64,000 nucleotides of DNA from Chiridota heheva (taxonomy: Eukaryota > Echinodermata > Holothuroidea > Apodida > Chiridotidae), in assembly GCA_020152595.1 (NCBI GenBank), contig JAIGNY010000904.1, forward strand, positions 69,501 to 133,500, written 5' to 3'. The notes under the pieces are model-generated. The model saw nothing but the letters and a program-made list of their open reading frames with translations, was not told the DNA's origin and ran no database searches. Shown piece after piece: positions 58,240 to 64,000 of this stretch (position 1 is the stretch's first letter; each line of letters starts with the position of its first letter). The position numbers and the translations under genes were made by a program.

Positions 58240-59560
58240 GCAGGTTCTTATCCCAGAAACATTACACGGAAACATTCTGTCACAAATATGAGGGCCACCA
58301 GGGAGTTAAGAAAACAAGGAAACTCGCGAATGAAAGCATATTTTGGCCTGGATTCAACAGAGATATATGATGTGCGTGCAAACTTGAATGTATCTTCTGC
58401 CAAGAGCTCCAACCACTGCAAGCAAAAGAACCTATGATCATGCACGAAAAGCCCAACAAACCATGGATCAAACTAGGGACTGACCTGTTTGAAATTGGGG
58501 ACACACATATCTGATCATAAGCGACTATCACAGTAGGTTCCCAATAGCCAATGACATCCATTACTGCAAAGGCAGACATCTAAGAAACAAAAGAGATATT
58601 GAGTACGTTTGGAAAACCTCGAGAGATCGTCTCTGATAATGGACCACAGTTTCAAAGAGAATACGATCAATTTTGTGATGAACGAGCACATAACCAGCAG
58701 TCTGACACACCCCAATCAAACAGATTCATTGAATAACAGATTGGACACCATGACTTGTCCTTATCCTTCCAAATTTGTTCCAGCAAATCATAACCACAAA
58801 CTTAATGTAGCAAATAATGAGACCACTTATCTTAAATAAAATAAACACTCAACCACACAATAAGGACTTCATTTATTGCTATTATGATACTCAACACCAA
58901 ATTCCACAACAACCCAGGACCCACAGGAGAATAAATACAATGGAGCCATTGATAAGGGAAATTTTATCCTAATTTCTTGTGGTTTTCAGAATAAAGAAAA
59001 TAAAAGAGGAAAATTCTGACCGACCTGCTTATATATCAGGTAGAGTCTGACTGTTTGAAACTTTAAGAAGCATAACAACTATTGATCAAGCTAATCCTGA
59101 AGAAATGCTTGAAATCCAACTCTGACATTAAAAAAGCCCTGCTCAACATTAGAGCAAGACCACTCAACACAAATCTTCCTAGCCCAGCAGAGTTGATGTT
59201 CGGCTGTCCAATCCCAACAACCCTTCCCAGTCACTAATTAAACAATAGCCAAAGAGAGCAATCATATAACGAGCACATGCAGCAAACCATACAACAGCAA
59301 AAATCCTACGCAGACCTACAGACCCATCAACTCCCTTCCCTTCTAGAAGGAAATACCGTCCAAATCTACAACAAAACCATCTAAAACATGGAAACCAGCA
59401 AATATCATCAGAAAAACTCACTCAACCGCAATCACATTTAGTGTAAACACAGATTGAAAACCTATTAAGACGAAATCACAGACATCTCCATAAGAAAACC
59501 AAATAGAACGAAACCAAATAACAGACATAGTTGGTGATATAGCCACAACCAGAAGTGGCA
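58240..59560 (+). pseudogene. Gypsy integrase, decayed and split by ~350 bp
   Basis: The zinc-binding domain KYEGHQGVKKTRKLANESIF then WPGFN (58286-58360), with Cys residues at CKLECIFCQE, is followed by the catalytic core: WIKLGTDLFEIGD (first Asp, ~58470-58500), YLIISDYHSRFP in the next frame, REIVSDNGPQFQREYD (second Asp, 58626-58670) and TPQSNRFIE (third catalytic residue, Glu, ~58708-58735). The next expected segment, CLKSNSDIKKALLNIRARPL, only appears at 59107. About 58745-59098 is unrelated to integrase and probably a later insertion. C-terminal SPAELMFGCPIP follows at 59180-59220. Confidence 0.85.
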
Positions 59561-59600
59561 GAACCATCAAAATGCCAAAAAGGCTAATTTAAAGCATGTA

Positions 59601-60813
59601 AATAGCTACAGTGTTATTATCATTCTTATTATCCAAAGTTAATCAGGCGCAGTAGCTATAAAAAATTAAAAATAAATTTAAAAAAAGTGATTTACTGTGC
59701 ACCAGAATTGTCTGAGCTACAGGGCAGAACAATTGTTCTATACAATTGTTCTTTTTCTACTATTGTTCACTCATTGAACTCCACTCGGGCTTGGAAAGAA
59801 TGAACATGGCACGGCGGTTACAATACCTGCAAACAGTTCTGTAATGCAAATGTTCTTCAGTTTATCAGCTCAAAATAAGAGTTATGTTTGAGAAAACAAT
59901 AAAACACAATACGCTCTGTTCTTCTACAAGTATCTGCAAACCTGAGCTTGACTTCGCCCTCTTATTATCTTAAATAGATACACATCACCATAGAATAGTC
60001 GGTGAACACATCGATGATGTCAGCATCTATTCACATGGTCACACTAATCGTATGGCTACTTGACCCCTGTGTGCTGCCCCTGCAGCGTTTTAGGAGACAC
60101 GTCTCAGCTAATTGGAAACATCTCTGGTACATGCCAGTTTCTAAAGTGGGCTTCCAACCTAGGACCCTGTGGAAAATGTCTTAAAACCAATTTCTAATCC
60201 CCTGATTGTAACCATATATAATATTCATACTTAAGATTGATTGATTAATAAAAAACATGTCAGAAAATAGCACTTTTAGTAACTGTCTAGTACATGCGTA
60301 AATAAATCAATATTGCTTCGCAGTCAATAAGACTTGACAATCAATCTTTCAGATAGGGGTTTACTTGCCCCCTCACTTACTTGAAATATAGACCCTTGGT
60401 CAAATTCTGCGACATGATAAATCCCACTTTCATTTCTTCCTTTTATATAATATAACAAGCAAACAAACACACATACAAACATACACACACACACCACAAG
60501 CTAATCACAAAGCAAATCGCGAGAGCTCAAACTACATAAAAACACCAATCAGAACTTCAGCCACGTTTTACATAGCAGTGCATTGCGAATATGATAAGTT
60601 AACTTCTCAGGTCAGCAAAACACCCTAGTCAGCTAGTAAAATCAAAATATAACTTACAGGTCCAGGATCACCTCTTCCTCTCTACCTGGTTCTTTAGATA
60701 ACACCACACTTAGTATAGATCACACAGGTTCCACAATTGAACACCTTTGGGCAAATTTGTATGAAGGTACCACCTCAAGGTTAACTCGCCCAGGGACAGT
60801 TAATGTATACACA
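59601..60813. other. unassigned DNA, possible 3' LTR region
   Basis: A 3' LTR might lie here: an inverted pair 'acaattgttctatacaattgttct' is at 59728-59751 and aataaa at 59899. With no 5' LTR in the window it cannot be delimited. Confidence 0.35.
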
Positions 60814-60836
60814 GGTACCCGAATTATTCGGGTACC
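60814..60836. repeat. perfect 11-bp-arm palindrome with single-base centre
   Basis: GGTACCCGAAT, T, ATTCGGGTACC. It sits ~600 bp upstream of the BED-finger transposase. GGTACCCG words recur just downstream (cccgggtat at 60875). Such termini-proximal motifs are common in hAT elements, so this may be part of that element's 5' region. Confidence 0.85.
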
Positions 60837-61423
60837 CTCCCGAGTGTGTTGTTGTCCGGTTCCGAAAATACTACCCGGGTATGGATTTTCAAACTATTAC
60901 TATTTACAGACTGTTAATGAATGCACCAGAATTCTATGTTAAAAGAATAAATATTAACTTACAAGATTTAGAAAGTGTTTGTTTTATTTCTATTCAAACG
61001 CAATACAATAAAACGATCACAACAGATCGCAGAAAATGCCAGAAATGATACTGAACGAACGATGTGGCTAGAAACGTGCTAACTATGATGTATACTAGTA
61101 GTGCAAAACTTACAACTCTCAGAAACTTCGCCCTCGAAACTTCGCTGTAAAAAAAAAATATCCAAACCAGTGGGCAACAAGTTGTGTGCCATGCTGCAGA
61201 GAAAAAAAAAATTGCGGGTGTACATTACCAAACTGTTTTGAGAGCGTGTCTGCTATTCGCGGAAAAAATGTAACACCTATTATGATTCTTTTATAAACCA
61301 ATCTTAAGTTGTGTTCAAATAAGATTTTATATTTTTCACAAACCATGTTTTGACAAATAATAAGGTAATTAAAAGGATTTTTTCTTTGCTGTATTGAAGG
61401 ATTCCTAGCTGTAGTACAACAAA

Positions 61424-63203
61424 ATGGCTTCAAAAAAGAGAAGTTATGTTTGGAAGTTTTTTGAACCTATTAAAACGGAAGGGTCTCAAGAAAGTAAAAC
61501 CAAATGTTCCCTCTGCTCGAATACTTTTTTATATTCTTCATCACTTCTAAAACATTTAAATTCTCAACATCCAGGACAGTCGGCAGAGCAGGTCCCTCGC
61601 CCATCAGGTTTGAAACAGAGTAGTGTTGGGAACTTTTTCGCCCGTGTCGCTACCAACAACAGACCATGTTCACTACAACAGAGAGGCGAAATTACAGACT
61701 TGCTCTTTTAAATACTCTATGAAGATTTGAGGCCTTTATCAATGATCAGGAGTGGCGCCTTCTGTCAGTTTCTGAACTATGTTGAACCTAATTTCTCCAT
61801 TCCGAGTGCAGATACTGTTCGTAAGAACATTGTCCGATTATATGATGATCAACGTCATAAGATTATGGAGGAATTGGGTAATTTCTCTATCATGTCACTT
61901 ACCACGGATCACTGGGATTCGGCGATCAATGATGCCTATCTTGGTGTTACTGCACATGGAATGACGGCAGAATAGGAAATAAAAGACCATAAATCTGCGC
62001 AACAAAGTCACTTCACAACGCCACACTGCCATAAAATTGCCAGCGACTTGCAGGACATGTCACATCGAGTGGAAACTTGAAAAAATATTTGCGTACGTTC
62101 ATGACAATGCAGCTAACATGGTCTCAGCTATTCTAACTTTGGAGCCATATTCTGTCCCATGCTTTGCGCACACTATTCAGCTGGCTATCAATGCTAGGCT
62201 AGACATGCTTTGCGCACACTATTCAGCTGGCTAGCCAGGCTAGACACAAGGTCAGTCTCAAACATGATTGCAAATGCCCAATCCTTATCAGGTTTTTTCA
62301 GGAAGTCTAATCCAGCTGGGGTTCTACTCCAAAAAAAGCAAAGGGAAAAGGATCCATCATGCTCTCGGTTAAGACCAATCCAGGATGTATGTACCAGGTG
62401 GAACTCTACCTACCAGATGCTGTATCGGTTAGTGAAGTTAAAGGCTTCAATTTCAGAGACGTTTACATAGGAAGCTATGGACGCTGATATCCAATGCCAT
62501 AAAACGAAGCAGCTTTGTGATGACGAGTAGTACCTCACCCAAGAGCTCACAAAACGTTTGGAGCCTTTGGCGCAGGCAACTGAAGTGTGGTGAGAAATAT
62601 GTCAGCATCAGTCTAACCTACCCTGTCCTGTATGGGCTACTTAAAAAGCTAAATCCATCAGAGGAGGATTTGCCAGCGCTTTTCAACTTTAAAACAGTTG
62701 TTAAGAATGAACGAAAGCGACGGTTTGGACTTGATGGTTACGACATTTGAGCAAAAATACAAGTCATTGCTTGTGCTGTGGACCCAAGGTTTAAAGATTT
62801 GTCTTTTCTAACTGTGGATGCCAGGGAAGCGGCGTTTCAAAGACTTGTTTAAGAACTTGTAAATAAGTATTACCCCAAAGAAAATGTTGTGCCAACGGAG
62901 GAGACTACAGCATGGCAAAAGGCAAAAGACAGTTCTAAAAATTTGTTCGAGCGGCTTTTTAGAAAGCTCAAGAAGACGAAAGACTGACTGCAACCAAAGA
63001 AATTGAAAGATAAAGGAACCTTAAACGCGTCTGAAAGATTATTCTCATCAGTAGGTGAACTTTTGTCAAAAAAGAGACTCCGATTAAGTCCAAAGCTTGT
63101 CTATAAAATTCTCTTCCTACGTGAAAATTGCAGGGAAAATGCTAGTGCAGCAGCTGCCTGCAACTCCACTTCTGACACTAGTAACGATGAAAGTGATGAG
63201 TAA
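61424..63203 (+). pseudogene. hAT-superfamily transposase with BED zinc finger, decayed
   Basis: Frame 61424-61711 starts MASKKRSYVWKFFEP and has a BED finger: C28-x2-C31 ... H44-x4-H49. A stop (61709-61711) interrupts it, and the same frame resumes at 61727 with NFSIPSADTVRKNIV and MSLTTDHWDS, the first acidic residue region of the catalytic domain. In shifted frames follow YVHDNAANMVSA (the conserved H-D-N-A-A-N-M motif, ~62097-62135), PCFAHTIQLAI, TRWNSTYQMLYRL (~62397-62437) and finally the hAT C-terminal dimerisation motif NASERLFSSVGELLSKKRLR then LSPKLVYKILFLREN. The order and motifs match Ac/ZBED-like hAT transposases of ~600-700 aa. A 46-bp tandem duplication (62158/62204) and other indels disable it. 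TIRs were not found. Confidence 0.93.
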
Positions 63204-63442
63204 ACATACCAGCCAAAATATGTACAACTCTTTCTTTGGGAGCGGGGCGGAGGGGGTGGGAGAGGTGGAGGGGGAATTGAGCTTCGGGTATGCATTACGT
63301 AGACAATCATGTTTTATAGTTTTATCTCTCAACTTTAATTGCAAACACTGGGTGTGGACCAGAGAATGAATGCAGGAAGAAGGGCGAGGAGGGAAGGGGA
63401 GGGGGAGTTGATGTATATTAAAAAGTGTAATAACATCAGGAT

Positions 63443-63602
63443 ATATTGTGGGTTAAGATTGAGAATAACATTTAAGATTTATTTCGGGTATCAAACTCGA
63501 TTTTACATGACTGTGGACGCTAGGAAGTATTGTGGGTTGAGAATAACATTTTAAAATATATTTTAGGTATCATACTTAATTTGACATGTCTTTGGATTCT
63601 GG
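63443..63602. repeat. ~84-bp tandem duplication, diverged
   Basis: 'atattgtgggttaagattga' + 'gaataacattt...gggtat...atttgacatg-ctgtgga' at 63443-63526 repeats at 63527-63602 with a 4-bp deletion and several substitutions. It lies downstream of the transposase and may belong to the 3' part of the hAT element. Confidence 0.65.
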
Positions 63603-63603
63603 C

Positions 63604-64000
63604 TTGTATGGCAGCCCTTATTTGAGCTTAAGTGAAGTGCCCCCTCCCCTTAAATGTCACAAGTTTTCCTGAAAAATGCTTGTTTACATTTACATGTTAA
63701 CCCAAAATGTATTTATTTTTACAATGGGGGAGGGCCCGGAAGGGGGTCCTTCCTTGACCCTGCCTCCTATGTCCTTGTATTTTACAGAATCAAGGTACTT
63801 TTAACAATATCATCTTACTTTTTTGTTCTTGTTTCTTGTCAGCTTGTTACGATTGTTTAAAATAAAAGATATAATACTGTTGTACTAACCACAAACATTC
63901 CATTGCTTCCCTGTTGTATTTGCTTTTTTTCGTTTTACATTATTAACTTGAGCTGTATTTTTTCAAACGTTAGTACACAATACCCAGGCTTGGGTGGCCA
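63604..64000. other. non-coding DNA; hAT-like terminus at window edge
   Basis: No gene. The last 16 bases, caggcttgggtggcca, resemble the taggcttgggcgat terminus of the hAT element at 7046 and may be the left end of another copy cut by the window. Confidence 0.3.

Larger units (their letters stand above)
56641..59600 (+). mobile_element. Ty3/Gypsy LTR retrotransposon remnant (RT, RNase H, integrase), LTRs not found
   Basis: The pol domains lie in the Ty3/Gypsy order RT - RNase H - integrase on the plus strand, with stops, frameshifts and small deletions. No gag, protease or matching pair of LTRs could be identified; the 5' part is probably truncated at the LINE at 56.0 kb. An unrelated ~350-bp stretch interrupts the integrase. 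Confidence 0.88.

Overview
This is a transposon-dense stretch of an animal nuclear genome, not bacterial or viral DNA. Reasons: AT-rich sequence with no long uninterrupted ORFs, spliced exon structures with GT..AG borders, long (TA)n tracts, satellites, decayed LINE reverse transcriptases, a Ty3/Gypsy polyprotein, a BED-finger hAT transposase, and many short terminal-inverted-repeat elements. The recurrent palindromic word taggccta and the mix of CR1/Jockey-group LINEs with hAT, Harbinger-like and TTAA-type elements suggest a marine invertebrate, perhaps an echinoderm. That assignment is inference and is not proven by the sequence.

Layout. 0-6.5 kb: non-coding DNA with a G-rich ~220-bp tandem repeat (2.0-2.6 kb). 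4.8-11.5 kb: fragments of one interspersed repeat, a Harbinger-like MITE (6.5 kb), a 1.19-kb hAT element packed with CGATA motifs and an exact 8-bp target duplication (7.0-8.2 kb), and a rearranged LINE (8.3-9.6 kb). 11.7-14.7 kb: two more LINE remnants. 15-22 kb: G-rich minisatellite, a 316-bp hAT MITE with exact 8-bp target duplication (17.0 kb), otherwise featureless. 22-30 kb: three minus-strand exons with compatible phases (29.8, 27.7 and 24.5 kb) that look like one host gene, with a LINE of ~2.9 kb in one intron. 30-38 kb: a TTAA element, two opposing arms of short AT-rich repeats (31.7-34.2 kb) and two (TA)n tracts. 38-46 kb: a LINE 3' end followed directly by a 2.8-kb array of a 68/69-bp satellite, then a 29-bp tandem array interrupted by a complete hAT element. 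46.5-46.9 kb: two plus-strand exons with good splice signals. 49-51 kb: two full-length MITEs. 52.6-56.0 kb: a hairpin and a decayed LINE. 56-59.6 kb: a Ty3/Gypsy remnant. 60.8-63.6 kb: a hAT transposase pseudogene.

No recognisable element appears able to move on its own: every LINE, Gypsy and hAT reading frame has stops, frameshifts or lost catalytic residues. The only sequences that look like functional host coding DNA are the minus-strand exons of 24-30 kb and the short plus-strand exons near 46.5-46.9 kb. I could not recognise their families with confidence. I found no rRNA, intact tRNA, CRISPR array or operon.
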